Translations under genes and position numbers: made by a program
Assembly: GCF_012395255.1 (NCBI RefSeq)
Contig: NZ_JAAZQD010000005.1
Coordinates: 202,835-266,834 of the forward strand
Source of the DNA: Oleiagrimonas citrea
GTDB taxonomy: Bacteria; Pseudomonadota; Gammaproteobacteria; Xanthomonadales; Rhodanobacteraceae
Direction: 5' to 3'
DNA: 64,000 bases
Part shown: piece by piece, positions 28,244 to 36,797 of the stretch
Layout: every line of letters begins with the position of its first letter
Numbering within the stretch: the stretch's first letter is position 1
The notes under the pieces: generated by a model
What the model saw: only the letters and a program-made list of their open reading frames with translations
What the model was told of the DNA's origin: nothing
Databases searched by the model: none

Positions 28244-28321
28244 ACGCTGTTTCGCCGTGACGCATGGCTGTCGGGCTTCCGGCTGGCCTACAATCGGCCT
28301 TTGTCTCGCGGATGGCCGTGC

Positions 28322-29599
28322 ATGTCCGAAGCCTCGTCCCTGAAAGCCGCACTGCGTTCGCCACTGTTGCCATTCTGGCTGGTGCTGGCGCTATTGCCGC
28401 TCGGCCGCGCCAGCGAGTTGGGCACGCTGCTGTGCCTGTTCGGCTGCGTGATGCTGTTCGCGCGCGAGCCGCATGCGTTGTCCAATCATGCCGGCGCGCG
28501 ACTGCTGCTGATGCTGTTCGCGGCGTACCTGCTGGCTGCGCTGCTGTCGGCGCTCGACAGCGTGGCGCCGGGACGCAGCTGGCTGACGGTGGCCGGCATT
28601 CTTCGCTATGCCCCGCTGGGCATCTACGCCTGTTTCGCCATCCGTCGCTGGCCGCGCCTGCGGGCGATGTACGTCGCCAGCGCCATCGTCGTGGCGTGCT
28701 GGGCGCTGGACGCCTGGGTGCAGATGTTCACCGGCTGGAGTCTGGGCGGGCAGGCTGCGCCACATCGGATATCGGGCATCTTCGGCGCCGACAATCTCAA
28801 GCTGGGGCCGGTGCTGGCCAGTCTGTCGCCCTTCGTGGTGTGGGCAGCGCGCGAGCGCTGGGGCTTGCGCGGGATGGTTGCCGCGCTGCTTCTGCTACTG
28901 GGGCCGATTCTGCTGTCCGGTTCGCGCGCGGCGTGGCTGACGTTCGCATTGGTGGTGCTGGCCTATGCCGCGTTCGAGGCACGCACACTGAAGCGTTTTG
29001 CATTGTTCTGCGCGGGCGGGTTGGTTGCACTGGCGCTGGCGGTCGGTGTGGCCTGGCAGTTTTCGCCGCGCTTCGAGGCGCGTGTCACGCGCAGCATGCA
29101 GGTGTTCAGCGACAGCGAGTCGGGCGTGAATGCGGCATTGAGCGGACGCCTGGATATCTGGGGCGTGGCCGCGCGCATGTATGCGGGGCATCCGATCAAC
29201 GGCGTCGGCGTGCGCGGCTTCCGCTATGCCTATCCGCAGTACGCGCCGAAGAACGATCATTTCGTGGTCAGCGACGAGGCCTGCGGCGCGCATGAGGGCG
29301 CCTGTCATGCGCATCAACTGCTGCTGGAGGTTGCCAGTGAGACGGGCACGCTCGGGTTGCTGATCTGGCTGGCGGCCGCCGTGGTGGCCGTCCGCGCCTG
29401 GCGTCGTGTCGGGTCGGCGGCGCGGCGACGCGCGTTTCCGGCGACGCTGGCGCTGGGCGTGACGCTGTTTCCGCTGAACACGCACCTGGCGTTCTACTCG
29501 GCCTGGTGGGGATTGCTGTTCTGGTGGCTGCTGGCGCTGTGGTGCGCGGCGCTGTTCGTGGTCGAGGAATCGCCGGGAGTCGTGCATGGCCGGTCGTGA
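28322..29599 (+). CDS. waaL: O-antigen ligase family protein
   Basis: 425 aa with about 11-12 membrane helices and a periplasmic loop near residues 255-335 carrying LSGRLDIWGVAARMYAGHP, the Wzy_C/WaaL signature with the conserved Arg and His region. It would transfer O-polysaccharide from undecaprenyl diphosphate to lipid A-core. The distinction between a ligase and a Wzy polymerase is not certain from sequence alone; location beside core genes favours WaaL. Its end overlaps the GT2 gene by 14 bp. Confidence 0.8.
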   Translation: MSEASSLKAALRSPLLPFWLVLALLPLGRASELGTLLCLFGCVMLFAREPHALSNHAGARLLLMLFAAYLLAALLSALDSVAPGRSWLTVAGILRYAPLGIYACFAIRRWPRLRAMYVASAIVVACWALDAWVQMFTGWSLGGQAAPHRISGIFGADNLKLGPVLASLSPFVVWAARERWGLRGMVAALLLLLGPILLSGSRAAWLTFALVVLAYAAFEARTLKRFALFCAGGLVALALAVGVAWQFSPRFEARVTRSMQVFSDSESGVNAALSGRLDIWGVAARMYAGHPINGVGVRGFRYAYPQYAPKNDHFVVSDEACGAHEGACHAHQLLLEVASETGTLGLLIWLAAAVVAVRAWRRVGSAARRRAFPATLALGVTLFPLNTHLAFYSAWWGLLFWWLLALWCAALFVVEESPGVVHGRS

Positions 29600-30371
29600 A
29601 CCGCTGTCGGTGGTGGTTATCACTTACAACAACGCCGACACACTGGATCGTTGTTTGCGTGAGGTCGACTGGGTCGAGGACCTGGTGGTACTCGATTCCG
29701 GTTCGGACGACGACACGGTGGCCATCGCCCGCCAGCACGGAGCGCGGGTGGAGACGCATCCGTTCGACGACTACGGCCCGCAGAAGCAGCGCGCCATCGA
29801 CATGGCGCGGCACGACTGGGTGCTGAATCTGGATGCCGACGAAATCCTGTCGCCGGGCACGCGCGAGGTGATCGAGCGGGCGCTGGTTGCACCGGATGTC
29901 GCCGGTTACCGCCTGCCGCGCCGCGAACGCATGTTCTGGGGCGTGCAGCACCGCCACAGTCATCGCAATGGGCATCTGCGACTGTTCGATCGCCGCCGCG
30001 GCGGCATGAACGATGTCGAGGTGCATGCCGCCGTCGAAGTCGATGGCCCGGTGCGCACGCTGCGCGAGGCGGATTTCGTCAACGACGGCGATGCCGACAT
30101 TGCGACGCGTGTGGACAAGATCAACCGCTATTCCAGCGGCATGGTCGCGCACAAGTTGCGCCGGCGGCAGCGCTTCACAGGCGTGCGCATGGTGCTGTAT
30201 CCGCCGGTGTTCTTTCTGCGGCAGTACCTGTTCAAACGCTACTTCCTCAGCGGCTGGGCCGGCTTCGTCGCCAGCGTGACCGGCGCGTTCTATGTGTTCC
30301 TGAAATACGCGAAGCTGTACGAGGCGCGGCGGAACGCGCGTGCGCACGACGACGGTCAGCGGCGCGAGTAG
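29586..30371 (+). CDS. GT2 family glycosyltransferase, WaaE/KdtX-like
   Basis: 261 aa. GT-A fold with SVVVITYNNADTLDRCL at the start and the metal-binding NLDADE motif. The pattern QKQRAIDMARHDWVLNLDADE is typical of LgtF/WaaE-like beta-1,4-glucosyltransferases that modify heptose I in the LPS inner core. The C-terminal basic and aromatic region likely associates with the membrane. It overlaps the ligase gene upstream and is convergent with the lpxL-type gene by a 16-bp 3' overlap. Confidence 0.88.
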   Translation: MAGREPLSVVVITYNNADTLDRCLREVDWVEDLVVLDSGSDDDTVAIARQHGARVETHPFDDYGPQKQRAIDMARHDWVLNLDADEILSPGTREVIERALVAPDVAGYRLPRRERMFWGVQHRHSHRNGHLRLFDRRRGGMNDVEVHAAVEVDGPVRTLREADFVNDGDADIATRVDKINRYSSGMVAHKLRRRQRFTGVRMVLYPPVFFLRQYLFKRYFLSGWAGFVASVTGAFYVFLKYAKLYEARRNARAHDDGQRRE

Positions 30372-31291
30372 ACCGGCGATTCGCCGGGTGGGCGCGTCTT
30401 GAAGCGCTTGTGTACCCACAGATACTGCTCGGGCGCCTCGCGCACCATCTGCTCGATGGCGGCGTTGACGCGCGCGGTATCGGCGACGACGTCCCTGCTC
30501 GGGAACGCCTCCAGCGGCGCGCCGATGTGGATGGCGTATCCCCGGCCGTGATCGAGGCGGCGGTGGAAGAACGGCATCACGCAGGCGCCGGACAGGCGCG
30601 CCAGATGATGGGTGGCGGTGATGGTGGCCGCCGGCACGCCGAAGAACGGCACGAACACGCTGTCCTTGCTGCGCATGTCCTGGTCCGGCGCGTACCACAG
30701 CGTGCCGCCGTTGCGCAGATAGCGCACGGTGCCGCGCAGATCGTCCTTGTCGAACATGGCCTCGGCGTAGTCCAGCCGCGCGCGCAGCACGGCCCATTCG
30801 AACACGTCCGAATCCATGCGCCGGTACATGCCGGCGATGCGGATCTGGTCCGAAACCAGACGCGCGCACAGCTCCAGGTGCGAGAAATGGCCGCCGACCA
30901 GCAGTACGCCGCGCGATTGCGCCTTGGCGGCTTCCAGGTGCTCCAGGCCTTCGATGGTCACGGGAATGCGCGATACAGCGGCATCGCTGCCCATCCAGCC
31001 GACCGCGAACTCGGCCAGCATCATGCCCAGGTCACGCATGTGCGCATCGACCAGTGCCTTCTGTGCGGCGGCATCGCGCTCGGGAAAGCACAGCGCGATG
31101 TTGCGCTCGGCGATCGGGCGACGGGCGTTCGGTATGCGGTTGATCAGCGCACCGAGCAGGCGCCCCATGCCCAGCAGCCAGCGGTACGGCAGACGCGCCA
31201 GCAGCCAGGTGCAGCCGAGCCCGATCCACGCCGGCCATTGGGTCGGGCGGAGCAGGGCGGAACGGAAGGATGGACGCGTGGCACCGGGCAT
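30356..31291 (-). CDS. Lipid A biosynthesis acyltransferase (LpxL/HtrB family)
   Basis: 311 aa. An N-terminal membrane helix is followed by the acyltransferase HX4E motif GGHFSHLE (His135, Glu140), then RNGGTLWYAPDQD. It transfers a secondary acyl chain to Kdo2-lipid IVA or a related precursor at the inner membrane. Divergent from waaA, which makes its substrate. LpxL and LpxM types cannot be separated here. Confidence 0.92.
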   Translation of the reverse strand: MPGATRPSFRSALLRPTQWPAWIGLGCTWLLARLPYRWLLGMGRLLGALINRIPNARRPIAERNIALCFPERDAAAQKALVDAHMRDLGMMLAEFAVGWMGSDAAVSRIPVTIEGLEHLEAAKAQSRGVLLVGGHFSHLELCARLVSDQIRIAGMYRRMDSDVFEWAVLRARLDYAEAMFDKDDLRGTVRYLRNGGTLWYAPDQDMRSKDSVFVPFFGVPAATITATHHLARLSGACVMPFFHRRLDHGRGYAIHIGAPLEAFPSRDVVADTARVNAAIEQMVREAPEQYLWVHKRFKTRPPGESPVYSRR

Positions 31292-31386
31292 GGAGGACCG
31301 ATTGTAGTCAATGCGCGCCCGCTTGCGGGGATGGCGATGCGCGCAATGGCTATACTGGTCCGTCGAACCGGACCGGAGTCGCGCGC

Positions 31387-32649
31387 TTGCGCCTGCTGTA
31401 CACCCTCGCCATGTTCATCGCCACGCCGCTGTTGATGCTGCGCCTGTGGGCGCGCGGCATGCGCTACGGCGATTACCATCAGCGCTGGCGTGAGCGATTC
31501 GGCATCTTCGAGTCGCCCGGTTTCCGCGACCGCAGTCTGTGGGTCCATGCGGTGTCCCTCGGCGAGGTGAATGCGGCCGAGCCGCTCATCAAGGCGCTGA
31601 TGGCGCGTTATCCGGATTGGCCGATGGTGGTGACCACGGTCACGCCGACCGGTTCGGAGCGTGTGCGGCAACTGTTCGGCGACTCGGTGTTCCATGTGTA
31701 TCTGCCGTACGACTTGCCGTTCTCGGTCAGTCGCTTTCTGCACCGCGTCCGGCCGCGCATTGCGGTGATCGTCGAGACCGAGATCTGGCCGAATCTTTAC
31801 AGCGCGTGCTGCAAGCGCCAGATTCCTCTGCTGATCGTCAATGCGCGCCTGTCGCGGCGCTCGCTGCGTGGATACATGCCGCTGCAGCCGCTGGCCAGAC
31901 AGGCGTTGCATTGCGTGTATCACGTGGCGGCGCAGTCGCTGACGGATGCGGCGCGCTACCGCCTGCTGGGCACGCGGCGCAGCAGCATAAGCGTGGCGGG
32001 CAACCTGAAGTTCGACATGCCGCTTCCGCCGAGAATCCGGGACGAGGCGTGCGCCATGCGTGAGGCATGGGGCGCCGAGCGCCCAGTCTGGATCGCTGCC
32101 AGCACGCACGAAGGCGAGGAAACCCTGGCGCTGGAGGCGCACCTGGAGGTGCTGCGGCGTTTTCCGGATGCGCTCCTGCTGCTGGTGCCCCGCCACCCCG
32201 AGCGCTTCCGCGCAGTCGAGCACAGCATCCGCAGTCTCGGCTTCCGCATGGCCACGCGCAGCGAGGATGAATTGCCGCAGTCGACCACACAGTGTTTCCT
32301 GGTCGATGCCATGGGTGAGTTGATGAGGTTCTACGCTGCAGCGGACGTGGCGTTCGTGGGCGGAAGCCTGGAGCCGATCGGCGGCCATAACCTGCTGGAA
32401 CCGGCGTCGCTGTCGAAGCCGGTGCTGGTCGGCCCGCACACCTTCAATTTCGAGGGCATCACCCGCGGTCTGCTGCGCGTGGATGCGGCGCGCCGGGTCA
32501 CCGCCCAGAGCCTGGGCGCCAGTGTGCGTGAGCTCTTCGAGCACCCAGCGGTGCGGGATCGCATGGGGCGTTCGGCGCGACAGGTGTTCGAGCGCGAGAG
32601 TGGTGCGGTCGCGCGGATCATGGAGCGCATCGAACCGCTTCTGGAATGA
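31387..32649 (+). CDS. waaA: 3-deoxy-D-manno-octulosonic acid transferase (Kdo transferase)
   Basis: 420 aa, the expected size (E. coli 425). N-terminal anchor helix, then WVHAVSLGEVNAAEPLI with the catalytic Glu, and the GT-B C-domain with AADVAFVGGSLEPIGGHNLLEP. It adds Kdo to lipid IVA. The start is a TTG at 31387, supported by GGAG at 31375-31378 with 8-bp spacing and by family length; the next ATG (31411) has no ribosome binding site and would cut into the anchor. Divergent from the LpxL-type gene. Confidence 0.94.
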   Translation: MRLLYTLAMFIATPLLMLRLWARGMRYGDYHQRWRERFGIFESPGFRDRSLWVHAVSLGEVNAAEPLIKALMARYPDWPMVVTTVTPTGSERVRQLFGDSVFHVYLPYDLPFSVSRFLHRVRPRIAVIVETEIWPNLYSACCKRQIPLLIVNARLSRRSLRGYMPLQPLARQALHCVYHVAAQSLTDAARYRLLGTRRSSISVAGNLKFDMPLPPRIRDEACAMREAWGAERPVWIAASTHEGEETLALEAHLEVLRRFPDALLLLVPRHPERFRAVEHSIRSLGFRMATRSEDELPQSTTQCFLVDAMGELMRFYAAADVAFVGGSLEPIGGHNLLEPASLSKPVLVGPHTFNFEGITRGLLRVDAARRVTAQSLGASVRELFEHPAVRDRMGRSARQVFERESGAVARIMERIEPLLE

Positions 32650-32668
32650 TTTCTGCGGTTTGCTCCGG

Positions 32669-32705
32669 CACAAAAAAGCCAGCGTTCAACGCTGGCTTTT
32701 TTGTG
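32669..32705. terminator. Bidirectional rho-independent terminator
   Basis: An 18-nt arm (32669-32686) is exactly complementary to 32688-32705, forming a GC stem (GCCAGCG/CGCTGGC) flanked by A6 and T6 tracts. It lies between waaA (+) and tolC (-) and can serve both. Confidence 0.93.
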
Positions 32706-32721
32706 TGCTCCGTGGAACGTT

Positions 32722-34101
32722 TCAGGCTCCGTCCGGTGATTCGAGCAGGGCGTTGACCGCTTGCAGGTCCTTGACGGTTATCGTGCCCGCAGCCTGTTTC
32801 AGAAGTAGCTGGTTGAGCACGAACTGGTGACGTGCGCGCGAGTAGCTCTGCTGGGCGTTGGTCAGGTTCTGCTGGCCAAGCAACACATCGACGATGGTGC
32901 GGGTGCCGACCTTGAAGCCAGCTTCGGTGGCCTCCAATGCGCTCTGCGACGACTGCACGGCCTGACGTGTGGCTTCCACTTCGCTTATGCCGGCGATCAC
33001 CGAGCGGAAATAGTTGCGAGTATTGCGGATGGTCTGGCGGCGTTGCGACTCCAGTCCATCCTTCGAGGCGTCGCGCTGGGCGATGGCCTGACGAACCTGC
33101 GATTGCACCAGCCCGCCGGAGAAGATCGGTACGCGCAGGGTGAGCCCGAAGGTGGTGTCGCTGGGCGTCGAGGTGTTCAGCGTGCCGTTCTCGCTCCAGG
33201 TCGAGCTCTTGCCGTAGGACACGTTGGCGCTGATGGTCGGCAGATGGCCGGCGCGGGCCGAGCTGACCTGATAATCGGCTGCGTCGACGTTGTACTGCTG
33301 CGCCATGATGCTCGGATTGTTCTGCAGCGCGGTGCGCACCCAGTCGGATACATTGTTGGGCACCGGCGGTTGCAAGGGCACCTCGTCGCGCAGCACCTTG
33401 AGGTTCTTGGCGGGCTCGCCGGTGATCTGCGTCAGGGCCTCGCGGGCATCGTCGAGGGCGTTCTGCGCGCTGATTAACTGTGCGGTGGCCGAATCGTGCT
33501 GCGCCTTGGCGTCCTGCACGTCGGTGATCGCGGAGAGTCCGACCTTGAAGCGCTGCTGGGCCTGGTCCAGCTCACGGGCCAGCGATTTTTCCTGCGCCTT
33601 GCTGAAGGCGACCTGGTCCTTCGCGGTCAGCACGTTGAAGTACGCCGTGGCCACGCGGACGAGCAGGTTCTGTTCCTCGGCCGAGTACTGCGCGTTCTGG
33701 CTGTCGGCCTGAGCGTGCGCGGACTTCAGGTCCTCGTAGCGGCTGAGGTCGAACACGCTCTGGCTCAAGGTCAGCGACAGATTGCGGTTGCGCAGATAGC
33801 CCGTGGCCGGCGTCATGTACAGCTGACCGGTGCTCTGGTCGATGTAGGTGCCGGACGAACGACCGCGATTGTCCTGGGTCAGACCGAGGCTGGCGTTGAT
33901 CTGCGGAAACAGTGCAGCGCGTGCCTGGTTGATGCCCTCGTGGACGCTGCGCGTGTTGGCTTCGGCCAGGGCCAGTTGCGGATCGTTCTGACGCGCCTGC
34001 TGATAGGCCTGCATCAGATCCTCGGCATGGGCCATGCCGGGCATGGCGGCGGTGATGGCCAGGGCCAGCAAAACGGGTTTGAAGCGCATGATAGGTCTCA
34101 T
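32722..34101 (-). CDS. tolC: TolC family outer membrane efflux protein
   Basis: 459 aa. Signal peptide ending AMPGMAHA, then the duplicated outer membrane efflux protein domain with the helix and strand repeats (ATAYFNVLTAKDQVAFSKAQ, NYFRSVIAGISEVEATRQAV). It is the general outer membrane exit duct for tripartite pumps and type I secretion. ATG 34101 has GAGGA 10 bp upstream; ATG 34089 gives an equally good signal peptide. It is preceded by pcm, as in other xanthomonads, with a 31-bp gap. Confidence 0.93.
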   Translation of the reverse strand: MRPIMRFKPVLLALAITAAMPGMAHAEDLMQAYQQARQNDPQLALAEANTRSVHEGINQARAALFPQINASLGLTQDNRGRSSGTYIDQSTGQLYMTPATGYLRNRNLSLTLSQSVFDLSRYEDLKSAHAQADSQNAQYSAEEQNLLVRVATAYFNVLTAKDQVAFSKAQEKSLARELDQAQQRFKVGLSAITDVQDAKAQHDSATAQLISAQNALDDAREALTQITGEPAKNLKVLRDEVPLQPPVPNNVSDWVRTALQNNPSIMAQQYNVDAADYQVSSARAGHLPTISANVSYGKSSTWSENGTLNTSTPSDTTFGLTLRVPIFSGGLVQSQVRQAIAQRDASKDGLESQRRQTIRNTRNYFRSVIAGISEVEATRQAVQSSQSALEATEAGFKVGTRTIVDVLLGQQNLTNAQQSYSRARHQFVLNQLLLKQAAGTITVKDLQAVNALLESPDGA

Positions 34102-34132
34102 CGGGGCATCGTCCTCATGACAACGCGGCACG

Positions 34133-34792
34133 TTACAACGTGAACCGCGACTCCGGTTGTGCGTTCTTCAGATAGGGAAGGTCGGTTTCGAACAGGCTTT
34201 CTTCGCGGTAGCGACCGTCGCCTTCGTGATGCAGCAGCACGGCCTCCATGATCGGCGCGCATCCGCGAACCACGAACATGCGGCCGCCCTGCTTGAGCCA
34301 GCGGCTGAAACGTTCGGGCACGTGCGCCACCGCGCCGGTCACCGCGATGACATCGAAAACGCCTCCGGGGTGGTATTCGTTGACCGCTTCGGCAGTCACC
34401 AGCTCGACATTCTCGATCGCGGCGGCGCGCAGGCGCTCACGGGCACGCTCGGTGAAATCGGCGTGTATCTCGACACTGGCCACGCGGCGCGACAGCGTCG
34501 CCAGGCAAGCCGTGATGAAACCCGAGCCGGTGCCGATTTCCAGCACGTCCTCGGATCCGGTCAGATCCAGCGCCTGCAGCATGCGGCCTTCCTGCACCGG
34601 CTTCATCATCTGTTCGCCGTGACCCAGCGGTAGCGCGAGGTCGGCGAAGGCGAGATTGCGGTAGGCGTCGGGCACGAAATCCTCGCGTCGCACGCGGCTC
34701 AGCACCTCCAGAACGCGGGCGTCGAGCACTTCCCAGGGGCGGACCTGGTTTTCGATCATGTTCTGGCGGGCCAGTTCGAGATTCATGGTCAT
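34133..34792 (-). CDS. pcm: Protein-L-isoaspartate O-methyltransferase family protein
   Basis: 219 aa. SAM-binding motif I is VLEIGTGSGFITA, followed by VASVEIHADFTERARERL. The family's N-terminal MVENQVRPW-like segment is present (MIENQVRPWEV). The canonical Pcm motif around the substrate site (TISQPY) is replaced by LPLGHGEQMMKPV, so this is the divergent TolC-linked Pcm type. ATG 34792 or 34786 are both possible. Shares an operon with tolC. Confidence 0.87.
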   Translation of the reverse strand: MTMNLELARQNMIENQVRPWEVLDARVLEVLSRVRREDFVPDAYRNLAFADLALPLGHGEQMMKPVQEGRMLQALDLTGSEDVLEIGTGSGFITACLATLSRRVASVEIHADFTERARERLRAAAIENVELVTAEAVNEYHPGGVFDVIAVTGAVAHVPERFSRWLKQGGRMFVVRGCAPIMEAVLLHHEGDGRYREESLFETDLPYLKNAQPESRFTL

Positions 34793-34821
34793 CTAGCTTA
34801 TGTGCTGGGAACGAGCGTGGA

Positions 34822-34827
34822 ATTATA
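34822..34827 (-). promoter_or_regulatory. Consensus -10 box for pcm-tolC
   Basis: On the minus strand TATAAT (the complement of ATTATA at 34822-34827) lies 30 bp before the pcm start. The -35 region 17-18 bp upstream (TGGCTC or ATGGCT) is poor, which fits a regulated promoter. Confidence 0.5.
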
Positions 34828-34929
34828 GAGTCGCAGGGTAGCGCGAGCCATCCATGCGGCCCTAAACCGCATGATCGCCTTGCATCGTGCGGGCTGGTCG
34901 AGAGTAGCCGAAGTGCCGGAAGTCACCGT

Positions 34930-34968
34930 GTCCGCGGACGGTCGGCAGTGTCCGCAGGCGGACACTGC
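34930..34968. promoter_or_regulatory. Two palindromic operators, TGTCCGC/GCGGACA type
   Basis: GCAGTGTCCGC-AG-GCGGACACTGC (34945-34968) is a perfect 11-bp inverted repeat with a 2-bp centre. Just upstream GTCCGCGGAC (34930-34939) is a shorter palindrome made from the same half-site. They sit between divergent pcm-tolC and tetR, directly upstream of the tetR -35 region. TetR-family dimers bind such sites, so autoregulation and possibly control of pcm-tolC are inferred. Confidence 0.72.
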
Positions 34969-34999
34969 AACCGCATCTGGAAATAATTGAACCGAACCG

Positions 35000-35005
35000 T
35001 ATAAT
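35000..35005 (+). promoter_or_regulatory. Consensus -10 box for the TetR gene
   Basis: A perfect TATAAT lies 33 bp before the tetR start, in an AT-rich segment (34979-35036) that stands out from the flanks. The -35 position 17 bp upstream reads CTGGAA and is weak. The palindromic operators end about 8 bp before it. Confidence 0.55.
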
Positions 35006-35038
35006 AAAATCAACTGTTTGTGTAACGAAACTTCCCTG

Positions 35039-35686
35039 ATGAATACGATCGCCAAATGCCAGCGTCCGGGTCGGCCGAAGGATATGGAGAAGCGCGCTGC
35101 GATTCTCGATGCGGCCCAGGACCTCTTCACCGATCAGGGTTTCGAACATACCAGCATGGATGCGGTGGCCTCGCGGGCCGGTGTCTCGAAGCTCACCGTC
35201 TACAGCCATTTCGGCGACAAGGCCACGCTGTTTCGCGAGGCGGTGCGTGCGCGCTGCCGCAGCATGGTGCCCGAGCAGCTGTACTGCAGGCACGAGGGTG
35301 ACTCGCTGCGCGAGGCGCTGCTGCGCATCGCCCGTCACCACGCCAAGTTGATGAGCAGTTCGGAAACCATCGGCGTGTGGCGTGCCATCACCAGCGATTG
35401 CGCCAGCGGCGAGCCGCGTCTGGGGCAGATGCTGTGGGAAGAAGGGCCGATGCGCTCGCGTCAGTTGATGCAGGCGATGCTGGAAGAGTATGTGGCCAGC
35501 GGCGAACTCGTGATCGAGGATGTCGATCGCGCAGCGGGACAGTTCCTGTGCCTGCTGAAGGGCGATCTGCATTTCCGCCGTCTGCTCGGCTGCGTCGACG
35601 ACAACTGCCCGCAGTTCCGCAAGGAAATGGAAGAAAACGCCGAGGCCGCCGTGGATATGTTCCTGCGCGCCTACGCTCCGCGCTGA
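35039..35686 (+). CDS. TetR/AcrR family transcriptional regulator
   Basis: 215 aa. N-terminal HTH: ILDAAQDLFTDQGFEHTSMDAVASRAGVSKLTVYSHFGDKATLF in its usual register (about residues 20-63). The C-terminal ligand domain resembles the AefR/TetR_C_7 type, ending KEMEENAEAAVDMFLRAYAP. It is divergent from pcm-tolC with two strong palindromes in between, so it probably represses its own gene and may control tolC-linked efflux. ATG 35039 is chosen as the first family-consistent start. Confidence 0.92.
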   Translation: MNTIAKCQRPGRPKDMEKRAAILDAAQDLFTDQGFEHTSMDAVASRAGVSKLTVYSHFGDKATLFREAVRARCRSMVPEQLYCRHEGDSLREALLRIARHHAKLMSSSETIGVWRAITSDCASGEPRLGQMLWEEGPMRSRQLMQAMLEEYVASGELVIEDVDRAAGQFLCLLKGDLHFRRLLGCVDDNCPQFRKEMEENAEAAVDMFLRAYAPR

Positions 35687-35694
35687 AGCATGTG

Positions 35695-36117
35695 ATGCCC
35701 GCGGCGGAGCCCGGTCTACCGATGCACGTCTATCGCGGTCACTGCCTGTGTGGCGCGGTCGCGTACGTGGCGCGGAGCGAGCCGGTCAATCCGCACTATT
35801 GTCACTGCGATGCGTGTCGTCGCAGTGCGGGCGCGCCGGTCGTGGCCTGGGTCAATTTCGCCGAGCGCCATTTCGCATGGGAAGGAGCCGAGCCCAAGTG
35901 GTTCGCTTCCTCGCCGGGTATGCGAAGGGGTTTCTGCGGCCGTTGCGGCAGCACGCTGTGCACGATCGAAGACGACGGGTATGCGTGCGTGGCCATCGGA
36001 AGCCTGGACTATCCGGAAGCCGTGGCGCCGCAATACGACATCTACGTGCAGCACACGCTGCCGTGGTTGAAGCAGGACGACGGCCTGCGCCGGGAAGAGC
36101 GCGAGGACCGTTTCTGA
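35695..36117 (+). CDS. GFA family (glutathione-dependent formaldehyde-activating-like) protein
   Basis: 140 aa zinc protein of the Mss4-like fold. Zinc-binding cysteines are in GHCLCGAVAY, CHCDACRRS and CGRCGSTLC. The family is named for Gfa of Paracoccus but most members have no proven reaction. ATG 35695 is 8 bp after the tetR stop; ATG 35722 is an alternative. It is probably co-transcribed with tetR. Confidence 0.88.
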   Translation: MPAAEPGLPMHVYRGHCLCGAVAYVARSEPVNPHYCHCDACRRSAGAPVVAWVNFAERHFAWEGAEPKWFASSPGMRRGFCGRCGSTLCTIEDDGYACVAIGSLDYPEAVAPQYDIYVQHTLPWLKQDDGLRREEREDRF

Positions 36118-36145
36118 GCGGTCCCCGCGATGACGCGTAGCGCGA

Positions 36146-36685
36146 TCAGGACGCGTTGGTGCCCTTGTAGCGATCGATGCTTGCGGCCAGCTCCTTGCGC
36201 GCCGCTTCCACGTCGCCCCAGCCGTCGAGCTTGACCCACTTGCCCTTCTCCAGGTCCTTGTAGTGCTCGAAGAAGTGGCCGATGCGCTCCAGCCAGTGGC
36301 CGGACACCTTGTCGATGTTGTCGATGTGCGCGTAGCCGCTGAAGATCTTCGCGGTTGGCACCATCACCAGCTTTTCGTCGCTGCCGGCCTCATCGGTCAT
36401 CTGCAGCATGCCGACCGGATGGCAGGGAATCACCGAGCCGGCCACCAGCGGCAGCGGCAAGATCACCAGCGCGTCGAGCGGATCGCCGTCACCGCCCAGG
36501 GTCTGCGGGATGTAGCCGTAGTTGCACGGGTAGCGCATCGGCGTGGTCAGCACGCGGTCGACGAAAATGGCGCCGCTGGCCTTGTCGACTTCGTACTTGA
36601 CCGGCTCGGCGTCCTTGGGAATTTCGATGATGACGTTGTACGCGCCAGACTTTTCGTCGCTGGCGGTCACCAGATCCAGGCTCAT
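36146..36685 (-). CDS. ppa: Soluble inorganic pyrophosphatase (family I)
   Basis: 179 aa; hydrolyses PPi to phosphate in the cytoplasm. The active-site signature GDGDPLDALV and the preceding RYPCNYGYIPQT are intact. Length matches E. coli Ppa. A GGAGGAGG-like site precedes ATG 36685. Two further PPi enzymes are encoded in this window (membrane H+-PPase at 42549 and PPi-dependent phosphofructokinase at 45809). Confidence 0.97.
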   Translation of the reverse strand: MSLDLVTASDEKSGAYNVIIEIPKDAEPVKYEVDKASGAIFVDRVLTTPMRYPCNYGYIPQTLGGDGDPLDALVILPLPLVAGSVIPCHPVGMLQMTDEAGSDEKLVMVPTAKIFSGYAHIDNIDKVSGHWLERIGHFFEHYKDLEKGKWVKLDGWGDVEAARKELAASIDRYKGTNAS

Positions 36686-36724
36686 GGGAGGAGGTTCCTT
36701 TCATACATGCATACGGGGGCGCGC

Positions 36725-36753
36725 AGCATAGGACAAAGCGTGTTGCGTCGCAA
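36725..36753 (-). promoter_or_regulatory. Sigma-70 promoter of ppa
   Basis: On the minus strand TTGCGA (36753-36748) and TATGCT (36730-36725) are separated by exactly 17 bp, and the -10 ends 39 bp before the ppa start codon. Both hexamers are good matches. Confidence 0.6.
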
Positions 36754-36797
36754 AAACCCCATGGTTGTACGAGGTTATATGCAGGCTTTGCGCATGA

